From assembly GCA_037190175.1 (NCBI GenBank), contig JBBCJM010000048.1, positions 1 to 64,000 of the forward strand: DNA of 64,000 bases, in the 5' to 3' direction. The notes beneath the pieces are model-generated. The model saw only the letters and a list, made by a program, of their open reading frames with translations. It had not been told where the DNA came from and did not search any database. The translations under genes were made by a program, and so were the position numbers. Shown one piece after another: positions 38,501 through 44,835 of this stretch (the first letter of the stretch is position 1; every line of letters begins with the position of its first letter). The stretch is from JBBCJM01 sp037190175. Lineage in GTDB: Bacteria; Pseudomonadota; Alphaproteobacteria; Rhodobacterales; Rhodobacteraceae.

Positions 38501-38684
38501 CGAATACTTGAGCAGCGGCAGAAACTCTGAGCTTCGCGATCACGCTGCAAGCATCGTTGACGGTATTCGCAAGGCGGTTGGTGATCGAGCGCTTGGTGAC
38601 CCAAACTTGCTAAAGAAACAAAGGCTATTGCGCGATATGAAAGCTGCGGCGGCGGAGAAGCGGAGTCGAAGTTCCAAGGATTAG
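35580..38684 (+). CDS. metallophosphatase-STAND (NACHT-like) fusion, probable anti-phage defence protein (1034 aa)
   Basis: Residues 1-~290 are a calcineurin-like metallophosphatase with all metal-binding motifs: LSDLHF (D10, H12), GDLV (D46), PGNHD (N80, H81), LLLHHP (~201) and GHAH (230-232). Residues ~330-700 follow a STAND/NACHT plan with a P-loop position (APADSGLSTSAF, 390-401), a Walker B-like strand (RLIVDGLN, 460-467) and the FRADYLFSYFVAR helix typical of the end of NACHT modules. The P-loop lacks the G-K-S/T needed to bind phosphate, so nucleotide binding may be lost or altered. The rest is helical, as in sensor domains. The gene is alone, AT-richer than its surroundings and at the island's right end. 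By analogy with effector-STAND fusions (Avs-like), a nuclease or phosphodiesterase effector is inferred. Confidence 0.85.
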   Translation: MEYTVVHLSDLHFKNDVENRFRIEKLRDDLAVLPLGSNVIIAFTGDLVHSGEQDQYDVLFELLLVPLIEAGHQIAIVPGNHDIQRHATDKAAAAAFLKDRASSYLFSGSSLVPSPYKEDSDGPLKNYRTLEELFAPYTERSFYGYVRQVGEISIVGMNSTWLSHERDEGDSDRGKLRVEPHILAKYVDRLPVDSFRILLLHHPFDWLEEVTRDAVTSIATKSFDLVLFGHAHTADLTELVKDKNGTALIQSPPLRADWSKGTNGYAIIRCNTRSKASEISYRSYSKSQRLFVVGEDFARGGVAYPRGSDQQFFQRSPSLPALVQRFVADMPHDFVDWHRRNVRAKSNYIESFIIPRIQKVAAGGDEQWLEAPVPLSVLFEASSRNQFIIAPADSGLSTSAFLTLKGVAEKVPTTGVFPVFFDAGEASVNKASILRSMVQTSLTRFTTSEMEHLAREGAVRLIVDGLNLSNAAHFNNFRRTIEHFFPEMPITAFVRTEKVGQSISSVDHPALSLIDDEVYELGELGVQQIREVIAMHRQKLTEGMIDKLANHAIDSLSQINEPIFPSTVAVLVETLVQDHDFRPINKARLLDRYVECLLGRFELEDVREGTFSSHDKIEFLSFVARQILEGDNGGLADTEWKQVVKDYETSYLMELPSGLLGEFEEKGLLVSEGGRITFRADYLFSYFVARQMKSDARFAETITAGDALFKHHSEAVFYGELEGTDTGALLDRVYKQVDQLEELLLEHYSRNGIDLTTEWLESTKDDPNEIIEVFRELAEVDSTDPDPNVADFRNNQRLADVIRRRGITRRREVSELEARLLVAMKLYAQLIRNALHIPANDKLRHLEKLYRAAEIWVGFLSAARAHIASSPVTVAGGVTFINHGAAMDRAKSIAEFKFNSPNSVSRILADAVKNPQLSVALRTVLPKLSSMGALFVREALLALPAKENQDAYLDSIKHSDDKNLVTASMRTLRREYLSSGRNSELRDHAASIVDGIRKAVGDRALGDPNLLKKQRLLRDMKAAAAEKRSRSSKD

Positions 38685-38773
38685 TTTGCATCGCTAGATT
38701 GGCTCCGGGTAACTGTTCATGTTGATAGATAGTATGTAGCCGTGGAAAGTGTCTGCCTTTTTACCGTGACTGG

Positions 38774-38800
38774 AGGCTCTCTCGCCTTCGGCGAAAGCCT
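38774..38800 (+). terminator. hairpin downstream of the metallophosphatase-STAND gene
   Basis: AGGCT pairs with AGCCT and, inside, TCGCC pairs with GGCGA around a TTC loop, with a small internal asymmetry. GATTT follows. The hairpin is a possible but imperfect factor-independent terminator 90 bases after the stop codon. Confidence 0.4.
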
Positions 38801-38984
38801 GATTTACTGATCGACGCGCCGATCGTACCGGCCCAGGGTTTCGCTGCAAATCAATGTCTGCTTAATCATGGTGCCGCGATAGCGTAGCCGCACTGCCGTC
38901 AGGCGGCTTTACCGCCCTAAGTGTCAGCACAGGTTTTCATCTCAACGTAGGGGCATTTCAGCGGTTCGATCAAGGCCAATGCGA

Positions 38985-38997
38985 GCCCCCGCAACCA
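38985..38997. repeat. attR core: second copy of the tRNA-fMet 3' end
   Basis: GCCCCCGCAACCA repeats positions 129-141. The 26 bases that follow lead into a strong terminator, as expected for the original downstream flank of a tRNA. The left flank does not resemble a tRNA. Together with the recombinases at the other end, this suggests an inserted element of about 38.9 kb between the copies. Confidence 0.6.
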
Positions 38998-39022
38998 GAA
39001 ATTCCGATGATTACAACGGTCT

Positions 39023-39049
39023 ACACCCCGCATCCCTGCGGGGTGTTTT
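39023..39049 (+). terminator. factor-independent terminator, probably the original tRNA-fMet terminator
   Basis: ACACCCCGCA and TGCGGGGTGT form a perfect 10-bp stem with a TCCC loop (39023-39046), followed by TTT. No gene ends just upstream on the plus strand, but the tRNA-like CCA end lies 25 bases before it. The simplest reading is that it ended the tRNA or rRNA transcript before the island inserted. Confidence 0.75.
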
Positions 39050-39053
39050 GCGT

Positions 39054-39322
39054 TCCAGCACCATGGAAGCATTGTGGAAACAATCCCTATCGCGCCGCGC
39101 TCAGCGAGATCGGCAGCGATACCTACCCGGATGCCCGAATGAGCGGAGCCATTTGTTCCGCTCCGCAGGGCTGAACCGTGGGCGGCAGTCAATGAACACA
39201 TTGAACTTGCGAAAAAAATGAAATTCCACGCGGTCCCGCGCAAGGCGCTCGAGCGCGCTCTTGCGGAAGATCGGCAGGCCGCGCGAATCGGATCGCGGAT
39301 TTCAAACCCTCCGCGCCGCTGA
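39054..39322 (+). other. possible decayed coding remnant
   Basis: Two plus-strand stretches look coding but lie in different frames with no start: PWKHCGNNPYRAALSEIGSD (about 39060-39130), then AAVNEHIELAKKMKFHAVPR and KALERALAEDRQAARIG, ending at a stop at 39320-39322. They could be the worn-down end of a gene beside the island junction. No family was recognised. Confidence 0.25.
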
Positions 39323-39352
39323 TAGGCTTGGGAAAAGGGAAACGGCATTCCG

Positions 39353-40792
39353 ATGGCTTCGAAGACACCCCTCAATGCAAAGAACCTCGAAGCGTTGGGT
39401 GCCGAGCGCCTGGCGCAACTGCTGATCGAGGTGAGCATCGGGAACGCGGAGGCCAAGCGCAGGCTGCGGCTCGCGCTGGCGGGCGCCCGGAGCCCGAGGG
39501 AGGCCGCGCTGGAAATCGCCAAGCGGCTGACCAGCATCGCCCGCGCCCGCAGCTTCATCGCCTGGAAGAACCGCAAGGCGCTGGTCACGGATCTCGAGAC
39601 CCAGCGGCGTGCCATCGTCGAGCAGATCGCGCCCGCCGATCCGGATGAGGCGCTGGCGCTGATGTGGCGGTTCATGGCGCTCGGCACGCCCGTCTTCGAG
39701 CGCTGCGACGACTCCAGCGGCACCGTCATCGGCATCTTCCACCAGGCCTGCACCGATCTGGGCCAGCTCGCCACGAAGGTCCGGCCGGATCCGCAGGCGC
39801 TCGCCGGAGCTGTCCTCGATGCGCTGCAGGACAACGACTATGGCCAGTATGACGGCATGATCGACATCATGGCGCCGGCGCTGGGAGCCGAGGGGCTGGC
39901 CGCCCTGAAATCCATGGCCGAAGATCTCGGCCGCACCCCGGTGCCGGTTCCGCCGAAGGACCAATGGAAGACGGTGGGCTGGGGCCCGGGCGGCACCATC
40001 TACGAGCACGAGATGCGGGCGCGCGAGCGCTCCGGCACGATCGCCATGGCGCTCAAGGACATCGCCGATGCACGGGGCGACGTCGACGGCTTCATCGCGC
40101 AGTACGATCCGAAGACCCGCAAGGTGCCGCAGATCGCGGCCGAGATCGCGCAGCGCCTGCTCGCAGCCGGCAGGGCAGACGAGGCGCTGGGGTTCCTCGG
40201 GCGCGCGGAGCTTGGCGACGGGCTGCGGGTGCCACAGGCGTGGCAGGACATTCGCCTGCAGGTGCTGGAGGCGCTGGGTCGCGTCGAGGAGGCGCAGGCG
40301 TTCCGGTGGGACTGTTTCGAGCGCACGCTCTCCGACAGCTGCCTGCGGGCCTATCTCAGGCGGCTTCCCGATTTCGACGACATCGAGGCCGAGGAGCGGG
40401 CGATGGCGCACGCCATGGCGTATCCGAGGCTTCCTGCCGCCCTGAGGTTCTTCCTCGACTGGCCCGCGCTGGAACGGGCCGCCGCGCTCCTGGTCGCCCG
40501 GCACGACGAGATCGACGGCGATCACTACGAGTATCTCGTTCCCGCCTCGGAGGCCCTGTCGGAGCGTCATCCGCTGGCCGCGACGCTGGTGCTCCGCGCG
40601 ATGATCGACTTCACGCTGACCAGATCGCGGTCGAAGCGGTATCGCTATGCCGCCGAGCACCTGAACGCCGGCGCCAGGCTTGCGCGCGACATATCGGACT
40701 TCGGTGCGTTCGAGACGCACGACGCCTACGTCGCCCGACTGAAGGAGGAGCATGGCAGGAAGTTCGGCTTCTGGTCGCTCACCACCGCCTGA
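39353..40792 (+). CDS. DUF6880-family protein (479 aa)
   Basis: The protein begins MASKTPLNAKNLEALGAERL and matches the DUF6880 pattern over its length: LAQLLIEVSIGNAEAKRRLR, IAWKNRKALVTDLETQRRAI, LMWRFMALGTPVFERCDDSS and, near the end, RHPLAATLVLRAMIDFTLTR. It is helical with TPR-like parts, soluble and without a signal peptide. The family is widespread in alphaproteobacteria, with unknown function. It stands alone on the plus strand just outside the predicted right end of the island, with high-GC, host-like composition. The start at 39353 is the first ATG after a short GGGAAA stretch. Confidence 0.8.
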   Translation: MASKTPLNAKNLEALGAERLAQLLIEVSIGNAEAKRRLRLALAGARSPREAALEIAKRLTSIARARSFIAWKNRKALVTDLETQRRAIVEQIAPADPDEALALMWRFMALGTPVFERCDDSSGTVIGIFHQACTDLGQLATKVRPDPQALAGAVLDALQDNDYGQYDGMIDIMAPALGAEGLAALKSMAEDLGRTPVPVPPKDQWKTVGWGPGGTIYEHEMRARERSGTIAMALKDIADARGDVDGFIAQYDPKTRKVPQIAAEIAQRLLAAGRADEALGFLGRAELGDGLRVPQAWQDIRLQVLEALGRVEEAQAFRWDCFERTLSDSCLRAYLRRLPDFDDIEAEERAMAHAMAYPRLPAALRFFLDWPALERAAALLVARHDEIDGDHYEYLVPASEALSERHPLAATLVLRAMIDFTLTRSRSKRYRYAAEHLNAGARLARDISDFGAFETHDAYVARLKEEHGRKFGFWSLTTA

Positions 40793-40876
40793 TCCGTCGG
40801 AAGGTTACCTCTCCACAGCCATGACGTTCCACGCCGACGCCTGCCTGCGCGCCGATTGCGGACTGAACGGCTCTGG

Positions 40877-41215
40877 TCAGCCGGGCGGAGGGGCGGCGAA
40901 GGGGATCGCGCGCTCGGGGACACCGGCTGCGGGATCGGCAGGCTCGCGGTCCCAGTCCTCGACCAGCGTGTCGATCGGTCCCAGGCAGCAGGCGATCTCG
41001 AAAGCGTCGATCAGCGCCGAGGGGCCGGAGACCACTACGCGGACCGCAGCGCCGGCGGCGGCATCGTCCGGCAGGACATGGCCCCGAAGATCGAGCCGGG
41101 CCGCGCGCTCGAGAACGAACCTCACGAAGGCCGGCCCCAGCCGACCGCGGAAGACGAGGCGCGCCGCCTCCTCGCCCCCGCCCCCTACGCCCAGCGGCCC
41201 GGTTCTGTAGTCCAT
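40877..41215 (-). CDS. acylphosphatase-like protein (112 aa)
   Basis: Residues ~20-95 follow the acylphosphatase fold pattern: RLVFRGRLGPAFVRFVLERA, ARLDLRGHV, AVRVVVSGPSALIDAFEIAC, and GPIDTLVEDWDRE for the GPxxaxVxxv end. The active-site arginine position seems kept (FVRF) but the catalytic asparagine expected after G(H/W)V is missing (LPDD). The enzyme activity is therefore doubtful and a binding or structural role is as likely. It is the last gene of the oxygenase operon, 112 bases after the GST-like gene. The start at 41215 (MDYRTG) was chosen; the frame continues upstream without a better start. Confidence 0.6.
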   Translation of the reverse strand: MDYRTGPLGVGGGGEEAARLVFRGRLGPAFVRFVLERAARLDLRGHVLPDDAAAGAAVRVVVSGPSALIDAFEIACCLGPIDTLVEDWDREPADPAAGVPERAIPFAAPPPG

Positions 41216-41327
41216 CGCGATCCTTTCGTGCAGATCCGGCCCGGCATCGGGCCAGGGGTCAGAGATCCAGAACCAGGCGCGCCGGGAGCGATGCCTTCCG
41301 GCACCAGCCTCCCGAGCGGGCCGGACA

Positions 41328-41957
41328 TCACAGGAACTCCGGCACCCCGGACATCGCGCTGAACCGGGGCAGGGACCGGACCGCCCGCATCCACCTGCGC
41401 AGCGACGGATATTCGTCATGCAGGATCCGCGCGTCCTGGCACAATGCCACATCGCCGAAACAGGCGACATCGGCGATGGTCGCGGTATCGCCGACGATCC
41501 AGACCCCGTCGTCGATCGCCCGCGCGGCCAGATGGTCGTCCAGCACGCGGAGCGCCCGGCGCGCGCCCAGGCGCAGCCCTTCCGGCTCCGGCGTCGACGC
41601 GACCAGCTCGTGCATCCGCAGCGCCCCCACCTGCGCAAGCTCGCGGGTGGCGAACATCAGCCATACCATCACCTGCGCGAACCGCGCGGGATCGGCTGGC
41701 AGCCAGACCGCCCCCGGGTCGCGCGACCGCGCCAGATGGCACAGGATCGCCTGGGCGTCGCGCAGACACAGCCCGTCATCCACCAGGACCGGAAGCGTCG
41801 ACAGCGGGTTCAACTCGCGGAACGCCGGCTCCAGATGGGCGCTGCCGGGATAGGCATCGACCAGCCGATCCTCGAAGGCGACATCCAGAAAGCTCAGCAT
41901 GAGCCGAACCTTGTAGCAGTCCGTGGACAACGGGTGCTGGTAGAGAACCACGGCCAT
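41328..41957 (-). CDS. glutathione S-transferase-like protein (209 aa)
   Basis: The N-terminal thioredoxin-like domain (VVLYQHPLSTDCYKVRLMLS, then LNPLSTLPVLVDDG with the cis-proline and LRDAQAILCHLA) and the helical C-terminal domain (RALRVLDDHLAARAIDDGVW, then IVGDTATIADVACFGDVAL) are both complete, and the length is normal. Ser10 in PLSTDCYK occupies the usual catalytic position. It lies 3 bases after the Rieske-less oxygenase subunit. In the caffeine N7-demethylase NdmCDE, a GST-like protein (NdmE) bridges a Rieske-less oxygenase and a Rieske-bearing partner. The same gene set here suggests a structural role of that kind. Confidence 0.88.
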   Translation of the reverse strand: MAVVLYQHPLSTDCYKVRLMLSFLDVAFEDRLVDAYPGSAHLEPAFRELNPLSTLPVLVDDGLCLRDAQAILCHLARSRDPGAVWLPADPARFAQVMVWLMFATRELAQVGALRMHELVASTPEPEGLRLGARRALRVLDDHLAARAIDDGVWIVGDTATIADVACFGDVALCQDARILHDEYPSLRRWMRAVRSLPRFSAMSGVPEFL

Positions 41958-41960
41958 GGC

Positions 41961-42857
41961 TCAGGCTGCCTCGCGCCGCTCGAAGATCGCGAACCGGATG
42001 CCCATGCCCTTCAGCCAGCGCCGATAGGCAATCGAGGTCGCGTCGGCCCGGGTCGGCAACTCGGCGGTCGGATCGAGCGGGAACAGCGCCGGGATCTGGT
42101 TCTCCAGCACGATCCGGTCCTGCATGAAGATCGTCTGCTGGAAGGCGGCCCGGCCCGGGCCGACGGAGGGATCGCCGAGATAGGTGACCGGCGTATGGAC
42201 CAGGCAGCTGGTCTCGGTCAGGGGCTGCACGAAGATCGAGGTGATGTCGAGGCGGGACGGATCCCTGGGGCTTACCTTGGCAAGACATGCGCTGAACGGC
42301 GACATGATCCGGTAGGTCCGCGTCGTCAGCCCGATCCCGGGCGGCGCTTCGCCGCGCGAGGGGCTGTAAAGCCCCTTGGGCTGCATATAGGGGCAGTCGA
42401 TCGCCCAGATCTCGTCGGGATCCTTGCGATGCTCGGTCCGGTAGGACTGCACCTCGGTCTCCTCGACCGTTCCCAGTATGCCGGGATGGATGAACGAGAA
42501 ATGCGCCATATCGAGGAAATTCTCGATGATGCGGTAGGGGCTGGTATTGGTGCGGATCGCGCCGCAGTTGACATGGACACGGTCCGGCTCGTCGAACTCG
42601 GGCATTTCGGGAAGGGGGCGCTGCGGCGTGCCCAGCGTGGTGAAGATGCTGCCGAAACGCAGCTGCACCGGCAGCTCGCGCCCCGCGCGCCCGTCGGCCA
42701 GCCGCTCGGCCACGCGGTAGCCGGTATCGCCGGTCCGCATGACGGTGATCGGCTGGCCCAGGATCATGGTCTCCAGGCTCTCGCCGGGTGGCATCTGGCC
42801 GATCCAGCCACAGATGATCCATTCGTTCAGGGCCACGGGATCGTTTGTGACGGTCAT
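41961..42857 (-). CDS. Rieske oxygenase catalytic subunit lacking the Rieske centre (298 aa)
   Basis: The catalytic domain of ring-hydroxylating or O/N-demethylating oxygenases is clear: ENFLDMAHFSFIHPGILG contains the bridging Asp116 and the iron-ligand His119 and His124. The N-terminus begins as in VanA-type alpha subunits (NEWIICGWIGQMPPGESLET, MILGQPITVMRTG), but the segment that should hold CxH and CxxH is simply absent: ERLADGRAGRELPVQLRFG follows directly. Electrons must come from another protein, most likely the Rieske protein encoded 11 bases upstream. The protein is cytoplasmic and needs a reductase, which is not in the window. Substrate unknown; an N- or O-demethylase or aromatic oxygenase is inferred. 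Confidence 0.85.
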   Translation of the reverse strand: MTVTNDPVALNEWIICGWIGQMPPGESLETMILGQPITVMRTGDTGYRVAERLADGRAGRELPVQLRFGSIFTTLGTPQRPLPEMPEFDEPDRVHVNCGAIRTNTSPYRIIENFLDMAHFSFIHPGILGTVEETEVQSYRTEHRKDPDEIWAIDCPYMQPKGLYSPSRGEAPPGIGLTTRTYRIMSPFSACLAKVSPRDPSRLDITSIFVQPLTETSCLVHTPVTYLGDPSVGPGRAAFQQTIFMQDRIVLENQIPALFPLDPTAELPTRADATSIAYRRWLKGMGIRFAIFERREAA

Positions 42858-42868
42858 GATCTGCTACC

Positions 42869-43546
42869 TCACGCGATGGCGTTGGCGTTGCGGAACCGCT
42901 CGAGCCGGTTCGAGACTGCATGTTTCAGGGCCGGGGTCAGGGCCGGTCCGCTGCGCACAGAGACATGGATCCCGGCCCTGTCCCCGTCAATCGACTGGAG
43001 TGCGACGGCCAGTTCCACCCCGTCGGTCTGGAAGGAAAGCAGGCCGCCGCCCGGCGGCCATGCCGGTTTCCTGGCGGCGGGCGAACCGAGCGCCGTTGTC
43101 AGGGCGGCGGGAACCGACGCGGCCGGAATGTCCAGGTAGAAGCTGCGCAGCCCCACCCAGCCTTCCGCCTCCGCCTCATCCTCCGGCCCCGGATCGCCCG
43201 GCTCTCCGCCATCCGGCTGGGTCCAGACGATGCCATAGCGGACCTGCGCCGGATAGACCTTGGCCCGGATGGGGCTCGGCGGGGTCAGGCTGGGATGGGC
43301 CGGGATCAGCCGGCAGCGCCCCTCACCATCGAAGGACCAGCCGTGGTACAGGCAGCGGATCTGCCTGTCCTTGACGAAGCCGAAGCTGAACGGCATCCCG
43401 CGGTGGGGGCAGCGGTTCTCCCAGACATTGACAGCGGAATCGCTTCGCCAGATCGCGACCGAGCGCCCGTTGACGACCGCAGCCTGGCTGGTGTTCGGCG
43501 CGATGTCCCGGTCGAGCGCCACGCCCATCCAATCGGTCTGTCCCAT
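42869..43546 (-). CDS. stand-alone Rieske [2Fe-2S] protein (225 aa)
   Basis: Residues 20-110 are a Rieske domain with both ligand pairs: C46-P-H48 (NRCPHRGMPFS) and C65-x-x-H68 (RCLYHGWSF), continuing with GEGRCRLIPAHPSL and YGIVWTQPD as in oxygenase alpha subunits. The C-terminal ~100 residues are not a reductase or catalytic domain; they look like a small alpha/beta unit (AALTTALGSPAAR, SFQTDGVELAVALQ, ALTPALKHAVSNRLERFRN). It probably delivers electrons to the Rieske-less subunit encoded downstream. It is the first gene of the four-gene operon, with an operator-like inverted repeat about 55 bases before its start. Confidence 0.87.
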   Translation of the reverse strand: MGQTDWMGVALDRDIAPNTSQAAVVNGRSVAIWRSDSAVNVWENRCPHRGMPFSFGFVKDRQIRCLYHGWSFDGEGRCRLIPAHPSLTPPSPIRAKVYPAQVRYGIVWTQPDGGEPGDPGPEDEAEAEGWVGLRSFYLDIPAASVPAALTTALGSPAARKPAWPPGGGLLSFQTDGVELAVALQSIDGDRAGIHVSVRSGPALTPALKHAVSNRLERFRNANAIA

Positions 43547-43599
43547 GGAGTTGTCCTGCCCGAGCCCGGATGCATCAGTCGATCAATGGCAAAGCAGTA

Positions 43600-43616
43600 G
43601 TATACCAAATGCATAC
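43600..43616 (-). promoter_or_regulatory. operator-like inverted repeat in the oxygenase operon promoter
   Basis: On the minus strand GTATGC-ATTTG-GTATAC is a near-perfect inverted repeat in a short AT-rich island. TTGACT lies just upstream on the same strand and TATACT overlaps the right arm. The form resembles GntR-type operators of catabolic operons, but the LuxR gene upstream is the only regulator next to it. It sits 54 bases before the Rieske gene start. Confidence 0.4.
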
Positions 43617-43754
43617 AGTCAATAGACGAGGCAGATTGCATCCGCGGCCCGACCTGGCCCCGGCCTGTCGGCCGGGCCGGACGGTCGGCTCCGGAAGCTT
43701 TCGATGCCGTCGATGTAGGGGCGTTCCGCCACGCCCTGGGCCGCCGGGCCGGGA

Positions 43755-44498
43755 TCAGGTCTCGTGCTCGGCAGGGGCGGGGAGGCGGTCGGAGCTGGCG
43801 TAGATCGCCGCGGCCTGGATGCGCGAGCCAACGCCCAGCTTCCTCAGGATCTCGGAGAGGTGATAGTCGATCGCGCGGCGGGTCTGGCCCATGATCAGGG
43901 CGATCTCGCCGTTCGACTTGCCCGCCGCCACCCAGCGCAGGATCTCGGACTGCCGGCCGCTCAGCAGCGCCAGGCGGGGGGTCGGATAGTCGCGCAGCGC
44001 CGGCACCATCCCCAGCGCGGAGGCGCGCGCCACCGCCACCATCCCCAGGACTAAGACCACCTCGGCGATCCCGGCGCCATGGTTGCGCGGGGCGCAGGAA
44101 AGCGCGATCAGCGCACTGTAGGGGCCGCTGCCGCCCGCCAGCGGCGCGACGACGCCGGCCAGAACGCCGGCCGCCTTCAGATAGTCGCAATAGCCGGGAT
44201 GGCGCACATCCTGCCAGTGCTCGGCCTGCCACAGCAGCGGGGGGCCGCCGCTGGCGGCATATTCCAGCACCGGGTAGTTGCGCGCCCAGCCCCCGCGCAG
44301 ATAGCGGGTGAGATCCGCGGGTTTCCACGTGGTGAAATCGGGCTCGGACATGAACAGCTCCGGGTCGGTCTTGCCGAAGCCCAGGTTGAAGTTGTCGAAG
44401 CCGATGGCGGTGATGGCCGAGATCAGGGCCTGCCGGATCTCCCTTCGCCCCTGCGCGACGCAGATCGGGGCGATGAACGAGGGCAGCTCCTGCAACAT
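43755..44498 (-). CDS. LuxR-family transcriptional regulator with autoinducer-binding-type domain (247 aa)
   Basis: Residues ~1-165 follow the plan of the autoinducer-binding domain (AITAIGFDNFNLGFG, NYPVLEYAASGGPPLLWQ, then PGYCDYLKAAGVLAGVVAPL). The C-terminal HTH is complete (LSGRQSEILRWVAAGKSNGE, IALIMGQTRRAIDYHLSEIL, RKLGVGSRIQAAAIYA). No luxI-type synthase is present, so it is a solo or orphan receptor that may sense an AHL from elsewhere or another ligand. The start at 44498 (MLQELPSF) fits family length better than 44570. It lies upstream of the oxygenase operon on the same strand and may control it or the divergent surface-protein gene. Confidence 0.85.
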   Translation of the reverse strand: MLQELPSFIAPICVAQGRREIRQALISAITAIGFDNFNLGFGKTDPELFMSEPDFTTWKPADLTRYLRGGWARNYPVLEYAASGGPPLLWQAEHWQDVRHPGYCDYLKAAGVLAGVVAPLAGGSGPYSALIALSCAPRNHGAGIAEVVLVLGMVAVARASALGMVPALRDYPTPRLALLSGRQSEILRWVAAGKSNGEIALIMGQTRRAIDYHLSEILRKLGVGSRIQAAAIYASSDRLPAPAEHET

Positions 44499-44835
44499 GG
44501 AGCCTGAATAGGAGTCGGGCAAGCCAGGCACCTTGCGGCAGATCAAACTGAACAGCGGTTCACGAAACAACCATGCCGGCCCACGAAATAAGAACAGTCA
44601 ACCGTTAACCTTAGCAGTTGTTTCCGATTCGGGGTTTCCGGAGAAGGGCTGGCAGCGGAAATGTGGTGGGTGCGGCCCGCAACGGCGCGCCATCTTGTGC
44701 CGGGCCAGGGCTGCACCCCTTCACGCCGCAGTGTGTTCAAGGTGCCGGGAAGCAGACCCCGGCACCGGGATTGGTGCCCCTGTGCAAGCCTCGATCCCGG
44801 TGTCCCCCTGCCAGCCGCGGCCGTGGGGGGCAGAA
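44499..44835. other. regulatory region between the LuxR gene and the giant surface-protein gene
   Basis: This gap contains an AT-rich stretch around 44560-44630 that should carry the divergent promoters. I see no gene and no clear lux-box palindrome. The plus-strand frame stays open upstream of 44836, but its translation there is arginine- and proline-rich and not protein-like. Confidence 0.4.

Noticed and set aside
38917..39834. Open frame of 305 codons on the minus strand over the attR region
   Set aside because: Its N-terminal half is antisense to the DUF6880 gene and the rest crosses the terminator and att repeat. The translation is Ser/Arg/Ala-rich and not protein-like.
43755..44498. 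Complete LuxI/LuxR quorum-sensing pair
   Set aside because: No acyl-homoserine-lactone synthase gene is present nearby, so only a solo LuxR regulator can be claimed.
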